64,000 nucleotides of DNA from Cryobacterium sp. (GCF_026786305.1 NZ_JAJAYI010000070.1:62001-126000); one strand, 5' to 3'; numbered from the stretch's first letter, positions 43,636-52,496 are shown. Numbers and translations: made by a program. Notes: generated from the sequence alone by a model not told the origin.

Positions 43636-44046
43636 GTGAGTTCTATCGAGCAGCCCCAGGACCCGTCAACCGAGAGTATCGCCGACAACGAGACCGCCAG
43701 TGAGACCGTGCTGGCGGAGGCGACCGTCACCGTGCATCGGGCCCCGCGTTACCGCAACTTCATGCTGCTCGGAGCGATTCTGGGAGTGCTGCTGGCCTTC
43801 ATCTTCACGCTCGCCTTTCCGGAGAACGACGAGTATGACCGCGCGCAGATTTTCGGTTTCCTCCTGCTCGGCGGCGTCACTGTCGGTGCCGGTCTCGGCG
43901 CGGTCGTGGCCCTCGTCATCGACCGGATCATCGGCCGATCGCACACGACGGTCGTCGCCGATAGACTGGGCGCGAACGAACCACGCGCCGCTGAGCCTGG
44001 CTCCGGCACCCCCAACGACGATTTTCAAACGTTCAACGAGAAGTAA
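43636..44046 (+). CDS. two-helix membrane protein of unknown function
   Basis: The 136-residue protein has an acidic N-terminus of about 45 residues, then two helices (FMLLGAILGVLLAFIFTLAF and IFGFLLLGGVTVGAGLGAVV, continuing VALVID). A hydrophilic tail follows. No family is recognised, but a small membrane protein at this place before purF is plausible in related genomes. The GTG start has AACAAT 6 nt upstream. It ends 12 bp before purF, so the two may be cotranscribed. Confidence 0.7.
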   Translation: MSSIEQPQDPSTESIADNETASETVLAEATVTVHRAPRYRNFMLLGAILGVLLAFIFTLAFPENDEYDRAQIFGFLLLGGVTVGAGLGAVVALVIDRIIGRSHTTVVADRLGANEPRAAEPGSGTPNDDFQTFNEK

Positions 44047-44058
44047 AGAGGCTGCGGC

Positions 44059-45648
44059 TTGCCCGGTGGCGACGGACTGTTAAATCACGATATTCTCCAA
44101 GGCGAGAAGGGTCCACAGGATGCCTGTGGCGTCTTCGGCGTCTGGGCTCCCGGCGAAGAGGTAGCCAAACTCAGCTACTTCGGCCTCTATGCCCTGCAAC
44201 ACCGCGGCCAGGAATCGGCCGGAATCGCCACGAGTGACGGCAGCAAGATTCTCATCTACAAAGACATGGGACTTGTCTCGCAGGTCTTCAATGAGGCCTC
44301 GCTGAGCACCCTGCTCGGGCATATTGCCGTCGGGCACACCCGATATTCCACCACCGGATCATCGAGCTGGCAAAACGCCCAGCCAACCCTCGGGCGAACC
44401 GCGAGCGGAACGGTGGCCCTCGGCCACAACGGTAACCTCACCAACACGGCCGAGTTGCTGCGGCTCGTGCACGAACGCTATCCGCAGGTTGACGGTGAAC
44501 TCGCCCGCGGCAACACGACCGATACCGCCGTGGTCACCGCGCTGCTCACCGGCGACCTCGACCACACCCTCGAAGCCACCGCGCTCGAGGTGCTGCCGCG
44601 CCTGCGCGGCGCCTACTGCCTGGTCTTCATGGACGAAACCACCCTCTATGCGGCCCGCGACCCGCAGGGCGTACGGCCACTCGTGCTCGGTCGCCTGGAA
44701 CGCGGGTGGGTTGTGGCCTCCGAGACCGCCGCGCTCGATATCGTCGGCGCGAGCTTCGTGCGCGAGGTTGAACCCGGCGAACTGATCACGATCGACGAAA
44801 ACGGGCTGCGCACGCAGCGTTTCGCGAAGGCCGACCCCAAGGGCTGCGTCTTCGAGTACGTCTACCTTGCCCGCCCCGACACCACGATCGCCGGCCGCGG
44901 TGTGCACGAGGCTCGGGTCGAGATGGGGCGCCGGCTCGCCGCCGAGCACCCGGTCGAGGCCGACCTCGTCATCCCCACCCCGGAATCCGGTACGCCAGCT
45001 GCCATCGGCTACGCGCAGGCATCGGGCATTCCATTTGGCCAGGGCCTCGTCAAGAACTCCTATGTCGGCCGTACCTTCATTGCGCCGTCGCAGACCATCC
45101 GGCAGCGCGGCATCCGCTTAAAATTGAACCCGCTCAAAAACGTCATCAAGGGCAAGCGCCTGATCGTGGTCGATGACTCGATCGTGCGCGGCAACACGCA
45201 GCGCGCCCTCGTGAGCATGTTGCGGGAGGCCGGTGCAGCCGAAGTGCACGTGCGCATCTCCAGCCCGCCGATCACCTGGCCGTGTTTCTACGGCATCGAC
45301 TTCGCCAGCCGTGCCGAACTCGTCGCGACCGGCCTGGAGATCGACGAGGTGCGCCAGTCGATCGGCGCCGACAGCCTCGGCTACCTCTCGGAAGACGGCA
45401 TGATCGAAGCCACCGAGCAGCCGCGCGAACGTCTCTGCACCGCCTGTTTCACCGGCGTGTACCCGATTGCGCTGCCCGAGTCGCAGCACCTCGGCAAGAA
45501 CCTGCTCGAGCGTCCGGCGGCATCAAACGGATGCGACCCCGGCCCGGATTCCGACCTGGAAGCAGTGTTGGCACCCGCAACGCGCAAAGAAGAAGCCCTT
45601 GCCCGCCTGGGCCAGGTACCGTTCGGTGACCCGGGAAGACCAGAATGA
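44059..45648 (+). CDS. purF: amidophosphoribosyltransferase
   Basis: The 529-residue enzyme makes phosphoribosylamine from PRPP and glutamine. The start is TTG 44059, behind GAGG. A 22-residue propeptide precedes C23 (DACGVFGVWAPG), the glutaminase nucleophile exposed on processing. The PRPP loop is LIVVDDSIVRGNTQRALV. Cysteines in KGCVFEY, TWPCFYG and RLCTACFTG match the 4Fe-4S ligands of the Bacillus-type enzyme. The stop overlaps the purM ATG. Confidence 0.96.
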   Translation: MPGGDGLLNHDILQGEKGPQDACGVFGVWAPGEEVAKLSYFGLYALQHRGQESAGIATSDGSKILIYKDMGLVSQVFNEASLSTLLGHIAVGHTRYSTTGSSSWQNAQPTLGRTASGTVALGHNGNLTNTAELLRLVHERYPQVDGELARGNTTDTAVVTALLTGDLDHTLEATALEVLPRLRGAYCLVFMDETTLYAARDPQGVRPLVLGRLERGWVVASETAALDIVGASFVREVEPGELITIDENGLRTQRFAKADPKGCVFEYVYLARPDTTIAGRGVHEARVEMGRRLAAEHPVEADLVIPTPESGTPAAIGYAQASGIPFGQGLVKNSYVGRTFIAPSQTIRQRGIRLKLNPLKNVIKGKRLIVVDDSIVRGNTQRALVSMLREAGAAEVHVRISSPPITWPCFYGIDFASRAELVATGLEIDEVRQSIGADSLGYLSEDGMIEATEQPRERLCTACFTGVYPIALPESQHLGKNLLERPAASNGCDPGPDSDLEAVLAPATRKEEALARLGQVPFGDPGRPE

Positions 45649-46766
45649 GCAACACCCCCACAACTTCTCAGGCATCGTATGCAGCAGCCGGTGTCGATAC
45701 CCGGGCCGGTGACCTCGCGGTCGAGCTCATGAAGTCTGCTGTCTCGAAGACGCACGGCCCCGAGGTCTGGGGCGGTGTTGGGGGTTTCGCCGGGCTTTTC
45801 GATGTGTCGTTCCTCACCAAGTTTCGCCAGCCGCTGCTGGCCACGTCGACCGACGGCGTCGGTACCAAGGTTGCCATCGCCCAGGCGATTGACAAGCACG
45901 ACACCATCGGGCAAGACCTGGTGGGCATGGTCGTCGATGACATCGTCGTCGTCGGCGCCCGCCCGCTGTTCATGACGGACTACATCGCCTGCGGCAAGGT
46001 GGTGCCCGAGCGCATCGCGTCGATCGTGGCCGGAATCGCCCGCGCCTGCTCCGAGACCGGAACGGCCCTGGTCGGCGGCGAGACCGCCGAACATCCTGGC
46101 CTGCTCGGCCCCGACGACTATGACGTCGCCGGCGCGGCCACCGGTGTGGTGGAAGCCGACCAGGTGCTCGGCGCCGACAAGGTCATTTCCGGCGACGTCG
46201 TCATCGCCATGGCCTCCAGCGGCCTGCACTCCAACGGGTACTCGCTCGTGCGCCATATTCTGGCCCAGCGCGGCATCGGTTACACCGCCATGTCAGCCGA
46301 ACTTGGCGGTATGGTCGGCGAAGTTCTGCTCGAGCCGACCCGGCTGTATACCGGCCCTCTCCTCGACGTACTCGGCGACCCTGAGCTGGCCGGCGCCATC
46401 CACTCACTCAGCCACGTGACCGGTGGCGGAATCGCCGCGAACCTCGCCCGCGTGCTGCCGGTCGGCTCGTGGGTGGAGGTGGACCGCTCCACCTGGTCGC
46501 CCGCGCCCGTGTTTCGCATTCTCGGTGACATGGCTGGTTCCACGCTGGAAAGCGCGGAGGGAACGTGGAACCTCGGAGTGGGCATGTTCGCGGTCGTCGA
46601 TGCGGCATCCGTTTCGTCGGTCATTGCGAGGCTGGCGCGAAGCGCTATACCGGCCTGGGCCGCCGGCCGCGTCTCACGCGCCGCGCACGACCTGACCGGG
46701 TTCGAGCAGGGTGCAAAGGGTGTCAATGGCGGTGCCGTGCGCCTCGTCGGGGCCTACGCGAGCTGA
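45645..46766 (+). CDS. purM: phosphoribosylformylglycinamidine cyclo-ligase
   Basis: The 373-residue enzyme closes FGAM to AIR with ATP. Signature parts include STDGVGTKVAIAQAIDKHDT, GMVVDDIVVVGARPLFMTDY, VGGETAEHPGLL and HVTGGGIAANLARVLP. Its ATG lies within the purF TGA overlap, so the two proteins are coupled. The end of the gene is followed directly by a decayed alpha-glucosidase. Confidence 0.96.
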   Translation: MSNTPTTSQASYAAAGVDTRAGDLAVELMKSAVSKTHGPEVWGGVGGFAGLFDVSFLTKFRQPLLATSTDGVGTKVAIAQAIDKHDTIGQDLVGMVVDDIVVVGARPLFMTDYIACGKVVPERIASIVAGIARACSETGTALVGGETAEHPGLLGPDDYDVAGAATGVVEADQVLGADKVISGDVVIAMASSGLHSNGYSLVRHILAQRGIGYTAMSAELGGMVGEVLLEPTRLYTGPLLDVLGDPELAGAIHSLSHVTGGGIAANLARVLPVGSWVEVDRSTWSPAPVFRILGDMAGSTLESAEGTWNLGVGMFAVVDAASVSSVIARLARSAIPAWAAGRVSRAAHDLTGFEQGAKGVNGGAVRLVGAYAS

Positions 46767-46857
46767 AGCACACTGCGTGCGGGCGCCCGTTTGCCGATGC
46801 GCTCAACGGGCCCGGTACGGCCGGTCAAACCCGGCCGGCAGCAGTCCCCGCGGGTCA

Positions 46858-47232
46858 GTTGCCACCTACGTCGCCACCGAGCAGACCGGCTCATCACCGA
46901 CGTGGGTGCTCTCCAACCACGACCTTGTGCGCCTGGCGACCCGGTACTTACTGCCGGCGCTGGGTGGCCGCGGGCAGCGACCCTGCTGGAGTCGGCTCTG
47001 CCGGGCTCTGCCTACCTGTATCAGGGTGACGAACTGGGGTTACCGCAGGTCGCCTCGATCCCCGCTGCCGACCGGCAGGATCCGGCATTCTTCCGCAGCC
47101 GGCCTGGTTCGGGCAGCTGTCGGTCGAAGCGGCGGACTCGAGTGGATGGAGGCCGGCAGAACGGATCTGCTCACCTTCCAACGCCCGAACGGTTGGGTCA
47201 CTGTGACCAATCTCAGCGACAGCTCTGCCTAG
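46858..47232 (+). pseudogene. decayed alpha-glucosidase (GH13) 3' remnant
   Basis: Three frames together spell the C-terminal part of an oligo-1,6/alpha-glucosidase. TWVLSNHDLVR (with the catalytic NHD) starts near 46900. ATLLESALPGSAYLYQGDEL and GLPQVASIPAADRQDPAFF lie at about 46970-47095 in another frame. DLLTFQRPNGWVTVTNL lies near 47160-47225 back in the first frame. At least two frameshifts and the loss of the N-terminal two thirds make it nonfunctional. Its end touches the DUF3073 stop. Confidence 0.8.
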
Positions 47233-47516
47233 GCGCGTTTCTTCTCGTCTTCGGTGGCGTAGTGGTCTACGTAGCGGTCGTCGTCGCCGTCGGGGTCATC
47301 GTCACCGTCAGCGGAATCCGTGGCGTCAGCGTCGGCGCCCTGCTTGGCCTTGTCCGCTTCGTACTCGGGCCACTTGGCGAGGTCTTCGTCAAGGCGCGGG
47401 TCGGACGGATGCCCGGTCAGCTCACGTTCGAGCGCGTTGTAGTTGGTATCCGGGCTGAAATACTTCAGCTCCCGAGCTACCTTGGTGTGCTTTGCTTTTT
47501 GACGGCCGCGCCCCAT
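47229..47516 (-). CDS. DUF3073 family protein
   Basis: The 95-residue protein begins MGRGRQKAKHTKVARELKYF, followed by PDTNYNALEREL, the DUF3073 hallmark. The second half is acidic and low-complexity (Asp/Ala/Gly) and ends EDEKKRA. The function is unknown; it is widespread in Actinobacteria. ATG 47516 is preceded by AAGGGGG with a 6-nt spacing, a strong ribosome site. Confidence 0.92.
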   Translation of the reverse strand: MGRGRQKAKHTKVARELKYFSPDTNYNALERELTGHPSDPRLDEDLAKWPEYEADKAKQGADADATDSADGDDDPDGDDDRYVDHYATEDEKKRA

Positions 47517-47590
47517 GCGTGACCCCCTTACGATGCCAGGCCGAGCAGGTCGCGAGACCCTCGGGATTTGCCGAACGGAATGTGTAAAAA

Positions 47591-47606
47591 CTAAACTTTA
47601 GTTTAG
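47591..47606. promoter_or_regulatory. AT-rich palindrome, MarR-operator-like
   Basis: CTAAAC-TTTA-GTTTAG is a perfect palindrome in a GC-rich region, 63 bp upstream of the flavoprotein remnant. MarR-type regulators commonly use such sites. No marR gene is in the window. Confidence 0.5.
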
Positions 47607-47668
47607 CATGGTGGGCCTAGCGCCCCGCGGACGCCGTTCGCACGGCTAATCCGTAGAAACGGGGTGGC

Positions 47669-47749
47669 ATGACGGGCAATCTCAGCGTGCCCAACGTCAT
47701 TATCGGAGCCGGCCAGGCTGGTCCGTCCGTCGCCTTCTATCTGCGCTGC
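47669..47749 (+). pseudogene. N-terminal fragment of a flavoprotein monooxygenase
   Basis: After an ATG the frame reads SVPNVIIGAGQAGPSVAFYL and RCG, a classic FAD-binding GxGxxG start of flavin-containing monooxygenases. The similarity stops after about 27 residues, where the convergent APC permease gene begins. The remainder of the frame is antisense to that gene. It is a truncated remnant. Confidence 0.65.
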
Positions 47750-47764
47750 GGAAGGGCGAAGCCG

Positions 47765-49900
47765 CTACTTGCGCTTGCGGCGACGGGATGCCGCGGGCCT
47801 GGACTGCGCGGGGACGGTTCCGACGATCGTGGTCGACTTCGTCCCGGTGTCGAGCGCTCCCGGGGGGGGCGCGAGTGGCCGGCGCGACACCGGGCGCGAC
47901 CGCACCGGCTCGCCGCGGCGGTCCTGACCGGGAATAGGGCGGGACCGCCGACCGTAGATGAGCTCCGAGGAGTCGAGCAGCCACGGCACGAGGGCAATCG
48001 TGACGCCGTGCACGAGCATGAGCTTCTGACGCAGCCGGCGGGCCTTGTGGTTGTGCAACAGCCCCTCCCACCAGTGGCCGACGATGTAGATCGGTGTGTA
48101 CACGGTGATGACCTCGGAGCCGTGGTCCTCACGGCGACCGCGAATGTAGCTGATCAACGGCCAGCTGATATCGCGGTACGGCGAGGCGACGATTCGTAAT
48201 GGCACCTGGATGTTCTGCCTGACCCAGGCGCGTTTGAGCTCTTTGGTCTCGGCGTTGTCGATCGAGATGTGCACCGCCTCAAGGCTGACATGCCGCGCGG
48301 CAATGGCATAGTCGAGCGCCTTGAGCACCGGCTTCTGCATCTTGCCGACGAGCACGATTGCGTGGTCGCCCTGCGAGCCGAACGTCGTAATCGGGTCGAC
48401 CTCGATCTCCTTCGCAACGTCGCGGTAGTACCGGTTGACCCCCATCATGAGAAAGAACAGAATCGGCATCATCACGAAGACGAGCCAGGCGCCGTGGGTG
48501 AACTTGGTGACGGTGACGACGATGAGCACGACTCCGGTCAGCAGCGCGCCGAATCCGTTGATGGACAAGCTGAAGATAATCGAACTGCGATTGGGCGGGT
48601 TCTTCTTGAGTAGTTTCAGCCAGTGCCGCACCATTCCGGTTTGCCCGAGGGTGAACGACACGAAAACACCGATGATATACAGCTGGATCAGAACGGTGAG
48701 GTTGGCCTGGTAGACGACCATGATCGCCACCGCGGCCAGGGCCAGCAGAACGACACCGTTGGAGTAGATGAGCCGATCGCCGCGCGTGCTGAGCGACTTG
48801 GGTGCGTAGGAGTCCCGGGCGAGAACGGAGCCCAAGAGCGGGAAGCCGTTGAAGGCGGTGTTGGCGGCGAGCAGCAGCACGGCCGCGGTCGCGGCCTGCA
48901 GCACGAAGAACATGACCGAGAAGTCGCCGAAGGTCGCCGCGGCCACCTGCGCGATGAGACTGCGCTGGGGCTCGGTGGCGCACTCAGCCCAGCCGATCAA
49001 GTCGCAGGGATTCTCGGCGTAGTGCACCTTGGAGATGAGCGCGAGCGCGGTCAACCCGACGAACAACACGATGGCGATGGCGCCCATGAGAGTGAGGGTG
49101 CGCTGCGCATTCTTGACCTTGGGGTGTTTGAACGCGGGAACCCCGTTGGCGATGGCTTCGACCCCGGTGAGCGCGCTGCATCCGCTCGCGAAGGAGCGCA
49201 GGAGAAGCAAGATGAACGCGGCCTGAGCCAGGTTCTCGCCCTGTACGTCGTACCCGGCCGATTCCGCAATGGGGGCATCCCCCAGCAGGGCCCGACCGAG
49301 TCCTACCATGATCATCAGCAGCACACTGCCGATAAACAGGTACGTCGGAAGGGCGAACGCGTTGCTTGACTCGCGAACGCCGCGCAGGTTGACCGCGGCG
49401 AGCAGAATGATGAAAACCACGGCGAGTTCGACCCGGAACGGAGCCAGGCCAGGTAGTGCCGAGATGATGTTGTCCACGCCGCTGGCCACCGAGACCACCA
49501 CGGTCATGACGTAGTCGACCAGGAGAGCGGATGCGACGACGAGGCCGGCCTTCTCGCCGAGGTTCTTGTGGGCGACTTCGTAGTCGCCGCCCCCCGAGGG
49601 ATAGGCCTTGATCAGCTGGCGATACGACGCGACCACGACGAGGAGCAGCACGACCACGACGGCGGCGACCCACGGTGCGAAGCTGAGGAATGCGAGCCCG
49701 CCGAGGGTCAGGATCATGAGGAGTTCCTGGGGCGCGTACGCCACGCTCGATAGCGGGTCGCTCGCAAAAATCGGGAGGGCGAGGTGCTTGGGAAGTAGCT
49801 GGCCCTCTAAGTGCTCGGTTGGGAGCGGATCGCCAATGATCCACCGCTTTGGTGAACGGCTTTCCGGTACTGGGGCGTTCGCCTCGGTTGTCACGAGCAT
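47765..49900 (-). CDS. APC family permease with C-terminal cytosolic domain
   Basis: The protein has about 711 residues from ATG 49900. Twelve hydrophobic helices occupy about 40-500, with the APC signature in LPIFASDPLSSVAYAPQELL and SVASGVDNIISALP. The C-terminal 200 residues are soluble with a basic tail (SRRRKRK). This long APC type, with a soluble end resembling a universal-stress fold, is common in Actinobacteria. The substrate may be an amino acid or potassium; it is not evident. An alternative start is GTG 49894, which would fit a leaderless transcript from the promoter at 49903-49930. ATG 49930 overlaps that promoter. Confidence 0.85.
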   Translation of the reverse strand: MLVTTEANAPVPESRSPKRWIIGDPLPTEHLEGQLLPKHLALPIFASDPLSSVAYAPQELLMILTLGGLAFLSFAPWVAAVVVVLLLVVVASYRQLIKAYPSGGGDYEVAHKNLGEKAGLVVASALLVDYVMTVVVSVASGVDNIISALPGLAPFRVELAVVFIILLAAVNLRGVRESSNAFALPTYLFIGSVLLMIMVGLGRALLGDAPIAESAGYDVQGENLAQAAFILLLLRSFASGCSALTGVEAIANGVPAFKHPKVKNAQRTLTLMGAIAIVLFVGLTALALISKVHYAENPCDLIGWAECATEPQRSLIAQVAAATFGDFSVMFFVLQAATAAVLLLAANTAFNGFPLLGSVLARDSYAPKSLSTRGDRLIYSNGVVLLALAAVAIMVVYQANLTVLIQLYIIGVFVSFTLGQTGMVRHWLKLLKKNPPNRSSIIFSLSINGFGALLTGVVLIVVTVTKFTHGAWLVFVMMPILFFLMMGVNRYYRDVAKEIEVDPITTFGSQGDHAIVLVGKMQKPVLKALDYAIAARHVSLEAVHISIDNAETKELKRAWVRQNIQVPLRIVASPYRDISWPLISYIRGRREDHGSEVITVYTPIYIVGHWWEGLLHNHKARRLRQKLMLVHGVTIALVPWLLDSSELIYGRRSRPIPGQDRRGEPVRSRPVSRRPLAPPPGALDTGTKSTTIVGTVPAQSRPAASRRRKRK

Positions 49901-49902
49901 CG

Positions 49903-49930
49903 ACACTACACCCACGGCGACCCGTGTCAA
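49903..49930 (-). promoter_or_regulatory. APC permease promoter
   Basis: On the minus strand TTGACA (49930-49925) and TAGTGT (49908-49903) are 16 bp apart, a good sigma-70-type pair. The start codon follows within 2-8 nt. Confidence 0.6.
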
Positions 49931-49985
49931 ATCGACCTCATTTATTGGGCGTTTTCTGACATCGTTGCGGGGCCGCCGCAGGCTC

Positions 49986-50720
49986 CTACTGGTGGAGGGT
50001 GGCGAGGATGCTCGCGCGCACGTCGGCGAGCTGCCGACGGAGCGACGGGACGGTGTCAGGCGGCACGACCGACCGATAGGCCTGCGTGCGCAGATCGGCG
50101 CGCAGCTGCTGTCGGAACTCGTTCAGCACCATGTCGGCCTCGCGCAGGGACCGCGTGGAGTCATGGCGTGGGGCTGTGCCGTCGCCCGTCGTGGTGTCAG
50201 CATTCGAGGTCTCGGTGGACTTTTCCTCGGTTGCGGTCGGCGTCGGGTGGCCACGGTTCCAGGTCGACGAGCCCGTGGGGTCCCACGAATCGGCGGTACC
50301 GTCGTAGCCGCGCGAGTCTGCCGAAGCGGCATCGCGGGCCTGGCGGGCGGCCGAGGCGAGGTCGGCCCGCAGGGTCTTCATGGCGGAGTTGACGCCGCTG
50401 CGCACCTGGTCGGCGAGGCGCCGCACCGAGTCGGTCACCTCGTCTTCGATCGCGCCGAGTTCGCCGTCGCGGGCGAGCAGTTCGGCACGGCCCGCAGCGG
50501 TGATCTCGTACACGGTCTTGCGGCCGTCGGTCGACTTCGTGACGAGCCCGTCCTCCTCCAGCTTGGCCAGCCGCGGGTAGATCGTGCCGGCGCTCGGGCT
50601 GTAGGTGCCGCCGAAGCGGTCGCTGAGCGCCTGGATCAGCTCGTAGCCGTGCCGGGGCCGCTCGGCGAGCAGGCTCAGCAGGTAGAGGCGCAGGCTACCG
50701 TGCGCGAACATGGCACTCAT
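49986..50720 (-). CDS. PadR family transcriptional regulator
   Basis: The 244-residue protein has a PadR winged helix at about 7-85 (LLSLLAERPRHGYELIQALS, then YSPSAGTIYPRLAKLEEDGL). A Ser/Asp/Thr-rich middle at about 125-195 and a C-terminal helix follow. Its ATG overlaps the stop of the DUF4097 gene, so the two are cotranscribed. A GTGT-N8-ACAC site upstream of the pair fits PadR operators, so it probably represses its own operon. M4 is a possible alternative start. Confidence 0.9.
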   Translation of the reverse strand: MSAMFAHGSLRLYLLSLLAERPRHGYELIQALSDRFGGTYSPSAGTIYPRLAKLEEDGLVTKSTDGRKTVYEITAAGRAELLARDGELGAIEDEVTDSVRRLADQVRSGVNSAMKTLRADLASAARQARDAASADSRGYDGTADSWDPTGSSTWNRGHPTPTATEEKSTETSNADTTTGDGTAPRHDSTRSLREADMVLNEFRQQLRADLRTQAYRSVVPPDTVPSLRRQLADVRASILATLHQ

Positions 50721-51610
50721 GCCTGCTCCTGCGGGGCGTCCGCGGAGGCCGCCGCTGCGCCATCCGCCGTGCTGGTCGACGCCGTGCTGGTCGACGCTGG
50801 GCTGGCAGTCTCGCGGCGCACGACCGAGATATCGCCCGACACCGAGTTGGAGCGGACGTCGACCCAGCTGCCGTCGAGGGCACCGGTGGAGCCCTCGTAG
50901 CCCTTACCGAACGCGGTGCGCACCGTCTGATCGTCGAGCTGGATCGTGCCGGAGATGGTGTTGAGGTGGTAGCGCGCGGCGACGCCCGGCTCGAGCCGCA
51001 CGGTGAGGTTGCCGCTGACCGAATTCGTCACAATCTGGTCGGGCGTGCTGGTCAGGTCGAGAAATACGTTGCTGGAGACCCCGTCGAGCGTGAATTGATT
51101 GATACTGCCGCTCGCCGTGATATCGCCCGATACGGTGTGCACGACCAGCGCTCCCGCGTGGTTACGCACCGAGATTTCGCCGTTCACCGCGTTGAGTTCG
51201 AGGTCGCCCTCGACATCGTCGATGACGAGATCGCCGGAGACGGTGCTGAGTCTGGCGTCGTTGCGCAGGCCCGAGACGAGGGCATCGGCCGAGACGACCC
51301 CGAAGCGCAGCGCGACGTCGCGGGGAACCGAGATGCTCACATCGGCGCGTGCGGTGCCGCGGAACGAGGCGAATACCTCGATGAAGTTGTCCCAGCGCAG
51401 TTGTGGGTGGTCGATTTCGAGGCGGTCGCCGTCCATCGAGATCTTGAGGTCTTTGCCGGTGACGCCGTGCACTTCGATGCGGGCGCCGGGCTCGTCACGG
51501 CCGATGATGTCGACCGTGCCGCTGATGAGGCCGACCTTCAGCTTGCGCACCAGTTCGACATCGATAATCTTGGTCTGCCCAGGGGCGACCAGCCATTTTT
51601 CCAGTGACAC
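50717..51610 (-). CDS. DUF4097 beta-strand repeat protein
   Basis: The 297-residue protein begins LEKWLVAPGQTKIIDVELVR. It continues as repeated short strands of the type DVSISVPRDVALRFGVVSAD, LSTVSGDLVIDDVEGDLELN and LVVHTVSGDITASGSINQFT, forming a DUF4097 beta-helix-like adhesin fold. The last 30 residues are Ala/Ser-rich. The function is unknown; DUF4097 proteins often sit beside PadR regulators or membrane stress genes. GTG 51610 follows AAAGGA by 7 nt. Confidence 0.88.
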   Translation of the reverse strand: MSLEKWLVAPGQTKIIDVELVRKLKVGLISGTVDIIGRDEPGARIEVHGVTGKDLKISMDGDRLEIDHPQLRWDNFIEVFASFRGTARADVSISVPRDVALRFGVVSADALVSGLRNDARLSTVSGDLVIDDVEGDLELNAVNGEISVRNHAGALVVHTVSGDITASGSINQFTLDGVSSNVFLDLTSTPDQIVTNSVSGNLTVRLEPGVAARYHLNTISGTIQLDDQTVRTAFGKGYEGSTGALDGSWVDVRSNSVSGDISVVRRETASPASTSTASTSTADGAAAASADAPQEQA

Positions 51611-51648
51611 TGCGTTGTCCTTTCAGCTTGAATCTCGCGTTATATCGC

Positions 51649-51664
51649 GTGTACTGAATGACAC
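51649..51664. promoter_or_regulatory. probable PadR operator
   Basis: GTGT-ACTGAATG-ACAC matches the ATGT-N8-ACAT form of PadR-family operators. It is flanked by two TATA-containing, CGCG-bounded segments (about 51636-51649 and 51666-51674). It lies about 40 bp upstream of the DUF4097 start. Confidence 0.55.
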
Positions 51665-51696
51665 TTTATAGCGCGTTCCTGAGGGGTTCACGAGGG

Positions 51697-52491
51697 TCAA
51701 TACAAAAAGATGGCCAGCCAGTCGCGATTGTGGGCGTGCACGAGCACGAGAAACACGACCACATCGAAGAGCAGGTGCACGCAGACCACATAGGTCAGCG
51801 ACCGGGTGCGGGCAAAGGTGTAGCCCTGGAGAAGCGCGAACGGTACGGTCAGCAGGGGCCCCCAACTTTGGTAGCCGAGTTCCCAGAGGAACGACGAGAA
51901 GATCACGGCCTGCAGAATATTGGCCTGCCAGTCGGCAAAGTGCCGGCGCAGCAGGGCGAACGCGATGCAGATGAAGAACAGTTCGTCCCAGATGCCCACG
52001 AAGCCCACACCCACGAACAGCCGGGCAATCTCATCGGGCGCGGTCACCGCCGGCCAGTTCCGGTACGCGCCGCTTCCGATGAAATAGCTCGGCAGAATCA
52101 GGTACCCGAGCAGTACTACGATCGGGAGGTAGGCGCGTTCGAGCGTGGTCCAGCGCTGCCCGGTGCGAATCGGAAAGCGAATCGCGTGGTCCATGAAGTA
52201 GTAGCGCGAGAGCAGGTATGGCACGAGCACCGAGAGGCTCAGCACCGTGCCCATGAGGGCGATGTTGGGGTAGCTGATGTTCGCTTCGACCGAGATCGAG
52301 CTGATAATCGCGAGTCCGACCGCAATGAGCAACAGATCGCGAAACAGTGCGCGGTTGATCACGAACGCGAGCGTCAGGGCTGCTGCCAGAACGGCGTAAC
52401 CGGGCAGCGGCAGGCGCAGCGCAAAGAGTAGAACCGCGGATGCGCTCACCAGCGCAGCTGGAATCAGCCCCAATCGGGAAGTGGAACGCAT
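51697..52491 (-). CDS. CPBP family intramembrane protease-like protein
   Basis: The 264-residue membrane protein has about eight helices. The CPBP (Abi/CAAX) motifs are visible as GIWDELFFICIAFALLRR (E in motif 1, with Asp replacing the first Glu of the usual EE), FALLQGYTFART (motif 2) and HLLFDVVVFL (His of motif 3). The Glu-to-Asp change may weaken proteolysis. Such proteins process prenylated or other membrane peptides, or act in immunity to bacteriocins. ATG 52491 follows minus-strand TAGGGT (52502-52497) by 5 nt. Confidence 0.78.
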   Translation of the reverse strand: MRSTSRLGLIPAALVSASAVLLFALRLPLPGYAVLAAALTLAFVINRALFRDLLLIAVGLAIISSISVEANISYPNIALMGTVLSLSVLVPYLLSRYYFMDHAIRFPIRTGQRWTTLERAYLPIVVLLGYLILPSYFIGSGAYRNWPAVTAPDEIARLFVGVGFVGIWDELFFICIAFALLRRHFADWQANILQAVIFSSFLWELGYQSWGPLLTVPFALLQGYTFARTRSLTYVVCVHLLFDVVVFLVLVHAHNRDWLAIFLY

Positions 52492-52496
52492 GCTGC

